Below, one piece after another: positions 1 to 20,962 of a DNA stretch of 64,000 nucleotides. Below the pieces are notes generated by a model. That model saw nothing but the letters and a program-made list of their open reading frames with translations, was not told where the DNA came from and did no database searches. The position numbers and the translations under genes were made by a program. Every line of letters starts with the position of its first letter. Position 1 is the first letter of the stretch. This DNA comes from Cladopsammia gracilis (lineage: Eukaryota > Cnidaria > Anthozoa > Scleractinia > Dendrophylliidae), in contig JAJGOT010000132.1 of assembly GCA_022457155.1 (NCBI GenBank), positions 15,001 to 79,000 on the forward strand. The letters run 5' to 3'.

Positions 1-209
1 CTATCATAATAATGATCTTTATTATTGCTGTTAATTGCATTTGTACAGGCTTGTGCAGTTACTTTTCAGCTTAGAAAACAGAGTGTAAATTATGTAGTTA
101 CACTCTAATGCAGGGTTGTAGCACTATTAAAAGAGTTTAGTAGAAATCATGTAAAGATTAGACCGTAAAAGGGAAAATGTACAAAATATAATCAAACTTT
201 ATTTCCTTA

Positions 210-213
<4 letters not shown>

Positions 214-242
<29 letters not shown>

Positions 243-925
243 ACAGATTTTTTTAAAACTTGCCATGCAGTAAGGTGAAAATCAACTATTGCCAAAATGA
301 CCAAAAAAGTGGGGGGTCACCGGGCTCGTTTTCGAGATAAGGCGCATTGAAGACCATGCGTTTTTAGAAACTTTCGTTATTTAAAGACGATCTTAGCTAA
401 CAACTATTAGCAATAGAAGAAGCTACTTTAGTGAAATTTAGATCAGGTAAACGTATTTAATTCAACACAACTAAGTCTATTACGTAAACTTTTGCATCTG
501 ATGTCGTTCATTGAAGAAGAATAGGCCTTGAAAAAGAAAACATATTAGTCTTGCCCGTCCACATTCGAAGAAAACTTTGGTCGCACGAGAGCAGAAAAGG
601 CGAAATATTTGTAACTTCTCACGTACAGATTTTTTCTGTTTTTTGTTAAAATGGAGAAAATTAGGAAAGGAAGTGAACTACGGAAAGAAAAATGGGGGTC
701 ACCGGGCATCCAAGAGAGTAAAATGGCTGCTAAGTTCTCAAAGCGACCATCTATTCGCACTGTCACGTCATTGCGTGACATTTCCGAGAAGGCCTGGTTC
801 CACAGCTATCCCATAAAACTACACGCTCTTTACGTTCCATTCTATAAAGTGGAAAAAAGTTTGCGTTGGGTACGTTCCTGTTGATATTTCATGGGCTTTT
901 AACGTTTGCGTGACATGCGCGAAAG

Positions 926-955
<30 letters not shown>
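214..955. mobile_element. TTAA-flanked MITE, 742 bp
   Basis: Perfect 15-bp terminal inverted repeats: GGACGTTCGCGCCCA at 214-228 and its reverse complement at 941-955. Each end is flanked by TTAA (210-213 and 956-959), as expected of a target-site duplication of the piggyBac type. No transposase frame is present, so it is non-autonomous. Inside, the phrases CGTACAGATTTTTT and GGGGTCACCGGGC each occur twice (near 240 and 622; near 314 and 697), so part of the interior is duplicated. Confidence 0.8.
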
Positions 956-959
<4 letters not shown>

Positions 960-960
<1 letters not shown>

Positions 961-1393
961 CCACGACTTGTAAGCAGTTCAGTCAGTTTAGAAAAGACTT
1001 TCAGCAAACATTCCATTCTTGTTTCCATAAATTATGATAACACACTTGAAAGTTTAAGAGAATTTGAGACAGCTAAAGGAAACACTTATCTTTGTCTTAT
1101 CATTCCACAGCTTTCCTCATAACTCTCAAACTGCCATTTGTGTTGCCATACATGATACATTATAGAAACATGAAAAACGTTTTTAGATGTCAAGTGATAT
1201 ATTTTTAATTGATTGTGGCATGCTAAAATTGTATTCATTTTGTCTGTGACATTTATGAGCCATTCTTTGGTAGAGAGTAGTTTAGTCGTGGTTGTTAAAA
1301 GACTGAAACATGTGTAATATTTATTTCCAGTTTAAAGATAGTTTAAAACCTAATGTTCCAAAGGAGCAACCTCATTTGGTGGCGAAATTTATG
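960..1393. other. Non-coding spacer, nothing recognised
   Basis: AT-rich DNA between two transposon remnants. No coding exon, RNA gene or repeat could be supported. Confidence 0.5.
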
Positions 1394-1764
1394 AAGGGCT
1401 GGGGGCATAACCAACCAATGTCAAATTTTGAAATATATCACTCACAAATTCTGTTTTTGGAGATGAGAAAGCACTCTCTCGCTTAAGTAATGACAGGAAC
1501 ATGTAAGTTACAGTAAAAGACAGCCAATCAGCCAGTGGCCAAAAGATCCTGTATTTTCACAAGAAAAAACAAAATAGATTGGGTCTACAAAGCATGCTAT
1601 ACGACTCTTCACGTCAAATGTTTTGGTCTTATTGAATATTTTTTACTTCAGCTAATGTTAACCAACCATTATTAAAATGGCAACATAATGTATTTTTGGC
1701 TAAAAAAAAATTTGAGGTTAAAAAAATCTCAATTTGACATGGGCTGTTTATGCCCCCAGCCCTT
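1394..1764. mobile_element. MITE family B, copy 1
   Basis: Perfect 17-bp terminal inverted repeats, AAGGGCTGGGGGCATAA at 1394-1410 and its complement at 1748-1764. A diverged copy in the opposite orientation lies at 26660-26994. No coding capacity. Confidence 0.75.
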
Positions 1765-1766
1765 AA

Positions 1767-2082
1767 AGGCTGGTTTTCACTGGCGACAGAATCGGAGTCG
1801 GAGAATCAGAACGGTTCCATTTTCTTCTGATTTCGCTTATGGCTCCGACACTTATGATCCCGTGAAGACTAGATTGTCGGAGTCACAAGCAGAAGCGAAT
1901 AAACCAATCACAATCCCCATTCCTTGCTTCACGACTCCAACAATGTAGTTTTAACTAGATCGGAAGCAACAGAATCGTAAGTACAATCGGAAGCTCTGCT
2001 TACGACTCCATTGTTTGATTTTCACTAGATACGCTTCCGATTATGACTCCAACTCCGACTCCATCGCTAGTAAAAACCAGGC
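1767..2082. mobile_element. TTAA-flanked MITE rich in CGGAGTC phrases
   Basis: Ends are GGCTGGTTTTCACTGGCGA (1768-1786) and its near-complement (2064-2082, about three mismatches). They are flanked by TTAA at 1763-1766 and 2083-2086. The interior repeats short phrases such as GACTCC and CGGAGTC on both strands. The element abuts the MITE ending at 1764. Confidence 0.75.
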
Positions 2083-2086
2083 TTAA

Positions 2087-3430
2087 TAGGGGAGGGGAGG
2101 GGAGGACTCAGAGTGAGCTAGCCTGATTCTCAGATTGTCCATGGTCGATTACACTCATTCCTTCCTCTCTCCGTCTGATGTCTTTTGTGTGAGGACTTAT
2201 TCTTGATGTCATGTGACCGTTGAATATTTCCACCAATCAGAGGACGTTCGGTCTCATTCTTGAAATTCTTGATGATGACTAACAACCACCCCCGATTGGT
2301 AGAAATAATCAAATTTCCAACTTAAATTCAAATGCCTTCACAATCTTTCATATACCAATTAGAGTGCATGAATCCAAAGAGGCTGATGTACAAATTTTAA
2401 TCAGTTGCAAACATACAGTAATAATTATTGTATGTGTGTTGTATCATAATAAAGTGATGAAATCCAGACAGTTTAAATTCTTAGATTGTGTGTGTGTGTG
2501 GGAAATCCCTCTTGGTAGCTGGCCGGCTGGCCTTTGTCCCTTCCAGTAGCTTTCTCAGGCCCTGCTTCCCTGCTTCCACCTCTTTTCCTTCCCCTAGAAA
2601 ATGGCAGTGATTTGATTATCTATTTCACAGTAAGCAAACATTCAAACTGCTCCTCCCGGTTGGGGATGAGATGACCTTGCCGGCCGGTTTTTTCTTTTCA
2701 CCATATCTCAAGCAGATTGCCTATTCACAAGCTATATGAAAGGTGGTCGCCAGCTAAGAGAGGTCATGATGATTTGCCTGAAAAAGAAACTAACGTCAAG
2801 AAATGGGGGTTTACATCGGTGTGAAAACCTGTGACTTTTTTCTGTTTTCTACCTTTGTTGCCTTGCACTCTATTGTCATAGTACCTTTCGTTTTCTTTGT
2901 TTTACGTCACTCTGAGTTGGCAGGTTTCTACACCGAAGATGAGCCAGAAATGGCCGAATTCGCCCATAAGAGAGGTAGTTGCTCAAAGATGTTCTACTTT
3001 CATGCTACAGAAACCTGTGTAAGCTCTGGCCGTGTTGCCGCCTGTGGCTCTTGTGTACACACCTCTACCTTTTTACTTCTAGCCTTTCGAATACAGCCAC
3101 TTCACATATCCCTCCAGACCATTATTTACAAAGGCGACTGTATTCGAAGGCTATTCATCATATTTTCAGAAGTAACCCTGAACTATTTCCTTTTAATATT
3201 GGGCTGCTAGAGATGAATGGAGCAAAACCATTCTGGCCTTATATGCCTTAGGCACAAACAGGTTTTTAGATAATGAAGGATAATATATAGAGAAGTAACC
3301 TCGAGAGACCTCGAGACAGAGGCTCGGAGCATGAGTAGAAGTGCGATCAGTTTCCCATTTTAAATCCCATCTTTTCTTTTGATTTCCTTTCTTCTAATCT
3401 TTTGGTCAGCGGCTCTAAACACGAAAACAA
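2087..3430. other. Spacer upstream of R3HCC1L
   Basis: No gene is supported. It holds a GGGGAGG run at 2090-2105, a short TG repeat near 2487-2500, and a small inverted repeat of about 70 bp at 3081-3152 (separate entry). A 135-codon open frame at 2803-3210 has no recognisable domain and runs through that repeat. Confidence 0.45.
3081..3152. repeat. Small inverted-repeat element, TTCGAATACAGCC ends, copy 1
   Basis: AGCCTTTCGAATACAGCCAC at 3081-3100 is inverted at 3133-3152. A second element with the same ends is at 49319-49425. Confidence 0.6.
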
Positions 3431-3564
3431 TATGGCGGCCAAATGAGAGTGAAGTGGCGTTTTCCGTTGAAATTTTAACCATTTTGAGAGGGATTACCTT
3501 TATTGTTTATCCTATTCTTGGAACTATAACTGTGGCTCAAATATGTGTTGGTCGTTTCTCTGAG
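3425..3564 (+). promoter_or_regulatory. Probable promoter and 5' UTR exon of R3HCC1L
   Basis: The segment has ATATGGCGGCC at 3430-3440, which resembles a YY1 site of the kind often found at animal transcription starts. It ends in a strong donor, CTGAG/GTAAGT, at 3564/3565. The next acceptor is TTTTGTAG at 5273, and an in-frame stop sits just before the start codon, so the first exon is probably untranslated. The splice match is seen in the sequence; the promoter assignment is inferred. Confidence 0.45.
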
Positions 3565-4359
3565 GTAAGTGAACCGGAGCTATCAAAGAAGGATTGATGA
3601 AGAAGCCTTAGGGCAGAGGTTTTTAAGCCCGTCGATTATTTTTAACATTTTTCTTTACTTTAGAGACATGTACACTCCTTTAGCCTATGTAGAAAGCTCA
3701 TAATGTGAAGCTACTGTTAAAATCTAAATAATCCATCAATAATTTTTGTTCGGCCTCATCACGAACGTTTGAATATTAATCGTTTAACAATTGCCACGAA
3801 TTGTCATTGATCGGTGGATGAGCCAGTTTTAGACAAAATTTTTTATTGTTATATCCAGCCTTTGGCTCCATCGATAGCATCTGCTTCAGCTGTGATCATT
3901 TTGAGTACAACAGTACAAAACCCAATTTAATAAATATTGTTTATGTATGCTAATGTATAGCCTGAAAATTGAGACATAAGTTGGAAACTTGCATCCCCTT
4001 GTTACTGCATTAATTAGGCACTTTAATTCTAGGTTTGCACTTACATCATATCAAAATTCAGAAGCGTTAAACAACAGATTTCGATTCCAAAATGTTTATG
4101 GAATGTAGAGAGTTTAAAACTACACATCTGGGTCAAATTTTGAAGCGCAAGAGCATTTCGTTCAAGAGTTATAGGTGAACGAGTATTAGAGTCATTAAAC
4201 ATTTTTAGTAAGAAATGTATGGAATTGCACCGAAAATCTCATCACAAAATATTGTATTCACTATAAGGTTCATTTAATCTGCTTATAAGCATCTATAGTG
4301 CGAAAAATAACTTTCAACTTGTTCAGTTTTGTTTATTTTCACGGCTTATCTGAATAGCT

Positions 4360-4812
4360 CAGACCTTCCAACCCGCACGATTTTGCCATGAGTCTCGCAA
4401 TTTTTTATTTTTTCTTACAGCCCCACGATGAGACTCCCAATCTCATGGGTTGTTTTGGGGGAAATCATTCTGAAATGAAATGTTACCTTTGAGTAAAAAA
4501 ATGGAAAATAAATGAGAATGCTAGCACTATAAACTAATAAATAAAAGTAGAACCAGAAACGCATACAGTGTAAGTGGGTTCAACCCACTTATGGGTTTCT
4601 GGTAGAACACTATTATCGTACTGAGGAGTTCTGTCTGATTTGTACTCTTGTTTACCATTTTTTGCCTAGGTTTTAGACTCCTGCTTTTAGGCAAAAAAAG
4701 GTAGTTGTTTAATTTTGATCTGGGCAAAAAAATAAAATCTCACTATTTTTTGTAGAATCTCCAGATTTTTTTCCACAAATCTCCAGATTTTCCTTTGGGG
4801 TTGGCAGGTCTG
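4360..4812. mobile_element. MITE with CAGACC ends, in R3HCC1L intron 1
   Basis: Ends CAGACCTTCCAACCC and GGGGTTGGCAGGTCTG are near-perfect inverted repeats. They are flanked by ATAGCT (4354-4359) and ATAGCC (4813-4818), a likely target-site duplication. A perfect internal palindrome, AAGTGGGTTCAACCCACTT, lies near 4571. Confidence 0.7.
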
Positions 4813-5297
4813 ATAGCCTGACGAATTGCGTGACACATTGAAAACCTTTTTAAATTGGTAGCAAAAAATGTTTGTGAAAGATTATGACACATGTATCCAC
4901 ATACCATGTTAGAAACAGTTTGTAGGATGTATACTTTAAATTTTTGAATTTTTATGACATCATGTGCAAAACCAATTTATAATTTCTGTGCATTCTGATG
5001 GTGGAGCAAAATGCCTAGGAGATGGGAGGGTCTGAAGGTGTGCAGAATCTTTTATTTAGATCATTTCATATTCACGATCTGGGGCTCATAGGAAACTTTG
5101 ATCTATTTTTAAATCAAATTCAAAACAAAGTTTTAAAACATACATACCGGAATCTCATATCCCAACAGTGTACCCATCACGTAAAATCTGAGTAAATCCC
5201 CTCCTTACTTCCTAGGGGGAAAGTCAGTGACAAATCAACTATCTATTCTCAAACTGATTTCTTTCTTTTGTAGAATCAGTGACTAATTTCCTATCCA

Positions 5298-16222
<10,925 letters not shown>

Positions 16223-16364
16223 GTGTAATATACTGTTCCAGGATTTATTTTTCAATTTTTAAAACCTTTTTTGTTTTTGTATAAACTTTTATCATGTAAA
16301 AAAAAATTAGTTGTGACATTTTTATCAACATTTTATAAATTATTTTCAGTATTTATGCTGTATC

Positions 16365-16370
16365 AATAAA
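16365..16370 (+). other. Polyadenylation signal of R3HCC1L
   Basis: AATAAA lies 143 bp after the stop codon, in AT-rich DNA. Confidence 0.6.
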
Positions 16371-16975
16371 ATATCATGGAGAGAAATTGACTGAATGCTT
16401 AGTTGCTTTGAGCAATTTTTGTTGGCTAAACCACATCCAGTAAAATCTCTCGTAACCAGCAAACAGGGTCTCAATCATTCAATGTGACTTAGCTGTGAAA
16501 GTGAATTGATCTGGTGAGGAGGGTGGGATAGGCTGGGAATGAGGAGGCTCGCAGTGATTTGTCTGAGAAAAAGACCTCACCAAGAAACTCAGTAGCTGTG
16601 GCCAGTTACTGGAAGATCATGGATTCAACTCCCATTGGGGACTCAGATTTGTTTGTTTGTCCCATGCTTGTACCATGCAAAATATTACATCTTTCTTATT
16701 TCATGACCAAGCTTAAAATTTTCATCATTTTTTTTCTTTAGCAAAACACAGGACACTTTCAACATTGCTGATCCTAGCAGTATGTAGCATGCATGTCCTA
16801 TCTTGCCAAGAGTCTGTCAGTATCTCAGTAGTTAGAGATCATGCTTGTGACGTGCAGAACGTTACATCTTTCTTAATAATAATTACAAGTCATGTTCACT
16901 CAAGAGATTCAACAGCTTATTGTAGTTCTTTGAATTGAAACAAAGGATACATTCACAAACACACTGAGAAGTGTT
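16371..16975. other. Spacer between convergent genes R3HCC1L and SNRPG
   Basis: No gene is supported. It contains two related stretches (about 16580-16705 and 16810-16885) sharing CAGTAG, AGATCATG, CATGCTTGT and TTACATCTTTCTT. This is a diverged local duplication or a degraded dispersed repeat. Confidence 0.4.
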
Positions 16976-16981
16976 TTTATT
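16976..16981 (-). other. Candidate polyadenylation signal of SNRPG
   Basis: AATAAA on the minus strand, about 207 bp beyond the SNRPG stop codon. Confidence 0.45.
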
Positions 16982-17187
16982 TTTGTTTTATATTACTGGT
17001 ACTTTCAAAAATGAAGGTTTCATGTCACAATAAGGGCGAGAAAAAACAACACATGTACAATAATATCACTCAATAACTTGAACAAATAAGTATTTACAAG
17101 CAAACAGGGTTTGCAAAGAATGAGTAAGAAAAGCTAGGTTAGTATTTATATAAAAACAAAGCTAAGACAACTAATCCTCTTGTATCC

Positions 17188-20100
17188 TCATAATATTCTG
17201 TCCAATGCTTCCATTATTACAATGCTATTTCCTCTGATAACCTAAAAGAAACCCAAAGAACTTGAAGTAAAGATCATGTATTTCACTTTGATCATCGACT
17301 TTATCATTTGCAAGAGGTACCAGGGCTGTGCTCTAGCTAGCCTGCAATGCAGGCATATTTTGTAGTGAATGAACACTTTGTTCTTCGCGTAATGTCTAGG
17401 CGCCGTTTGGAATATGAAATTAGAGGAAGATTAGGGAGAATTTAAAAGGTGACCAACAGGGTGGGTGTCAGGCAAAAAGATGCCCCCCCCCCCCCCTTTC
17501 CTGGCTCCCTATGACTCATCCCAACTCCCTCGGTTTTGGGAATCCAAGATGGCAGCCGAACTAACAAATGAATTCAAAAAGCATTCACTTGCCATAAAAC
17601 GCCCGCACTGCAGGCTATGCTCTGGCAGTGGCCATGTGCCATAGGTGACTTATTTTTCTCCTTGAGCTGGGCACCCTAAGTTATATAGTGAGTGTTGGAT
17701 AGGGGTGTAACGATTCATATTCCTTGCAATCCGATTCGATTTCGATTATTACCTTTCAATTTTGAATATTTCGATTTGATTATGCAAATGTTTCTTGTAG
17801 ATAGTTTTAGACATACCTGTTGTACCGTCTTCAGCTGGAAAACCATAATATTTCCACACAACTGATCTAAAAGATGCAGGTGGATTCACGATTGATTGGT
17901 CGTCCGTCGCCATGTTTGAGAACGTGACAATGAGCGTGTTGTGCATGGTTTGCCTTATGGGGTGGTAGAAGGGCAGCATTTTTACCAGGCAACACAAAAT
18001 GGTGCACAAACTGCAAATGCCTTTGCTCATCAATCAAAAAACAAAGATTCTAAAGAGTTCTGATTTCACAATATAATAACTCATTGAGGGCAACCTGGAA
18101 AAGGTATGCAAAAATCAAACCAAAATCAAAACATGGAAGCAAAGAATCATGAATCAAACCGAATAGTCATAATCGCGATTAATCGAGAATTCGACTAATT
18201 GTTTCACCACTAGCGTTGGACTCCCAATGATAACTTTTAGAGCACAGCCTTGGACATGTTCAACCCCATTCCAATAAGCAAGAAATCACCGCTTAAAAAA
18301 GGCTGATCATTACATACCACCATTCCAATGTTATGTTTTTCCTGTGCTGAAACTTCCTCCACAGCTTCGTCTAACACAAGGTTCATGAAGGGATCAAAAC
18401 CTCTTAAAACTCCCGTCACATGTCGACCGCCATTTAGCTTCACTGAAATATAAACCAACAATGTGCACATTTCACTACTTGACTTTAATACACACCAATT
18501 GTGTCAGTTGCCGAATCTATTCAATCTAATAATTTTTTATACCATTTTAAGCATCCTTTAATATATTGTCAGCTGTCTCTATTCCAAATTTAGACTGCTA
18601 CAGTACATGTAAATGCTTTTGATTGAACAAGTTTGAGTAACAGATGTTGCTGATCATGACTTTTAGACATTCCAGTTTCAGTTTGGATTTTCATGTTAGC
18701 TGGAACAAAAATCAAAAACAAGATCAACCTGTACCATTCATTATCTCCAGGACCCTCTGTGAAGGGCCTCTGTTTATTTGCTTGCAGGTTTTGAATGACC
18801 ATGTGCTATTGATTTGAAACTAGTTTGCCAAATGGATTGCACAAACTCAGACCAAACCAAATAACCAATCTGAATGATCCACCTGAGTCCAGACATGGAT
18901 CGATCAGATTGCAATCTAAGATTGCTTTGTCCCAAAACAAATCAGAAAATTGAAAATTCTCTTCGGTTGCATCGCATTAGAAGATAATTGATTTCTGTTC
19001 ACTATTGTCAGAGCTATTAATTACGATTTGTTATACGTTGAATGTAAGCATGTTTTATGCTGATGTAAGTTATGCGCATGCACGTGCATTTACAATACTG
19101 TACTTTGCCTGTGGAAGTATGTGTATACATAATAAAAAATTTTATTGGCTCTTTAGTATGCGAGTCAGTTCTCAGTCGTTACACTGACGATTTACCCTAG
19201 TCAAATTTACTTGTTTGAACTTTATCCATCAGTTTTTTCCTGCAATTAAATTTAAATTATCAGTGGCCCCGTAGGAAGGGTCGCCGGGATTTTGAGCTTT
19301 GGTTCCTTCCCAGGTTTCTTACAATTTTTTCCTGTTAAGTTTTGGGTTTTTAGGTAGGTTTTTCCTGGCCTCCAAGTATCTTTTGTGATGCGCTCTCAAT
19401 TCTCCAGCTATTTTGTTTTATTTATTTTCTGTAAGGTATTTAGCTGTAAGTCGTCATTTTTTACGGCAAACGTGTGAAATAAAGTGCAATAATTCTTTGG
19501 CTCTCTTGAGGAGGTTAGAAAGGGTTTTTGCCTGAATGCGTGTGCAACATGCACTAGTCATGCATTGACGCACGCGTCAGCTGATTTTTCTATCAAAAAG
19601 TAGCGCGCAGCTCACCAGAAATGAAAATACTGTGTAAAATCGTACAGCCTGGAACTAACTTGTGCATAAAATATTTCTGTTTATCTCGAAAGTTTGTCTG
19701 GTGACCTATCCTTATTTTCTGTATGCAAGCGGTATTCGATATTTCCTATCTTATCAAACAGAATTTTTTTAAATTTGACAACATTTTTGGAAATAACTTG
19801 ATTTCCACTATATAGATTTTTGTCACAGTGCCAAAAAGAAAAGAAAATTAGCGGTGCTTTCCAAATTGAGAAAAAAAACTTATTACCGGATTAGTTTTAA
19901 AGATAATTAGCAAAAACTGAGTTTTAGAGGCTCTTTTCAGAGACCTGTGCTGTTGCCATGGCAATGGCTATGCCCTCATAATCACCCTTAAGGTATTGCC
20001 TGTTAATTGCGTCACATTGATATCCAAAAGTTGTCCATATCATCAGTTGTGTCACTTCTTTTATATTTCATCATTTTAGACACACTACTGAAAGCAAGAA

Positions 20101-20722
20101 ACCCTTACAATACTTAGCCTCCTAACTTAACACATACATGCACCACTCAAATAACCAGCATGAACAACAAGCCACGTTGTAAGGTTAAATAGTAAAAGAC
20201 TTACAGATCGATACTTACATGATAACCTTTTATCCATGTATCTGAAATGAAAAAGTATGCAAAATAAGTTATGATCACCAAGATCTTTGCGGAAGCTTAA
20301 GCTTATCGAGGGTTTCAAAGGACAGGTCTATTGACAATAAAATTGTTATATAAAGCTAACTTATAAGCTATTATAAGCTTGACTTAAGCTTATAAGAGAG
20401 TCGACAGAACATGCGATGATGCTAAATATAAACGCATAACAGGACCACTCTTTTTAGTAAAATGCAACAAACCTCCCTTACACAAACTAGCGTAACATCC
20501 TAGGCTAACTGACAACTGTTTTAATACTGATGAATGAAACATTGATTACTTTCAAGCTTTTCTGTGTCCACATCTTGCAAATGACAACTCGGGTCACCTG
20601 TTTCATAACATCAAATACCGATAGAATCCTATATGTTTTGGACGAACTAACCCACAAAACGTATCAGAAATTTTAAAAAGACCTACTTACTTCTTTAACT
20701 CTGGCGGATGTGTTTTACTCAT
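17188..20722 (-). CDS. SNRPG: Small nuclear ribonucleoprotein G (Sm protein G), 77 aa, four exons
   Basis: Exons on the minus strand, in order of translation: 20722-20691, 20241-20219 (only 23 nt), 18442-18318, 17241-17188. All introns are GT-AG and the frame closes exactly (234 nt with stop). The protein starts [18 protein letters not shown], then has the Sm1 region [20 protein letters not shown] and the Sm2 region [16 protein letters not shown]. It matches human Sm G in length (76 aa) and almost residue for residue. It is a core subunit of the seven-membered Sm ring on U1, U2, U4 and U5 snRNAs in pre-mRNA splicing. Introns 2 and 3 carry MITEs. It shares a 240-bp intergenic region with divergent DCAF17. 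Confidence 0.97.
17338..17617. mobile_element. hAT-like MITE in SNRPG intron 3
   Basis: TAGCCTGCAATGCAGGC at the left and GCACTGCAGGCTA at the right are inverted. The flanks TGCTCTAG and TGCTCTGG look like an 8-bp target-site duplication with one mismatch. A C homopolymer of about 14 bp lies at 17483-17497. Confidence 0.65.
17700..18212. mobile_element. hAT-like non-autonomous element in SNRPG intron 3
   Basis: Ends TAGGGGTGTAACGATTC and TTGTTTCACCACTA form short inverted repeats. The flanking octamers GTGTTGGA (17692-17699) and GCGTTGGA (18213-18220) fit an 8-bp target-site duplication with one mismatch. Subterminal regions repeat GATTCGA/AATCGA phrases, common in hAT elements. Confidence 0.75.
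19519..20107. mobile_element. Non-autonomous DNA element family C, copy 2
   Basis: About 589 bp in SNRPG intron 2, similar to 9802-10384. Ends AAAGGGTTTTTGCC and AAGCAAGAAACCCTT form an imperfect inverted repeat. The insertion ends 111 bp before the 23-nt microexon. Confidence 0.65.
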
Positions 20723-20962
20723 GGCTGATTTTTAGCGATATAAAACTCTCTTTTTCGAACGCTTGGTCTTGGAGACGTTTCTTGACGTTCTTGAGCCGCT
20801 AGTTTTGTTGTTCTGCGGTATTCTCCGTCACGCTTTGTACGTCATATACGCCAAACCGTTTGATATTTGCGCGCCGAAATTAGCGATTTTGTTGTTTGTG
20901 ATAGATGTTTACTTTTTGTGGTGTTTGAATAACCGACATTAGCTATAACTTCAATCTTTGGA
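20723..20962. promoter_or_regulatory. Bidirectional promoter region, SNRPG and DCAF17
   Basis: The start codons of the divergent genes are 240 bp apart. The interval holds a near-consensus E2F-type site, TTTGCGCGCCGAAA, at about 20866-20879. It also holds a cAMP-response-like TACGTCATA near 20838-20846 and several other CG-containing phrases in otherwise AT-rich DNA. Head-to-head spacing is seen; shared regulation is inferred. Confidence 0.6.

Noticed and set aside
2803..3210. 135-codon open frame with hydrophobic segments
   Set aside because: No domain or homologue recognised, it crosses an inverted-repeat element, and its composition is like translated AT-rich DNA.
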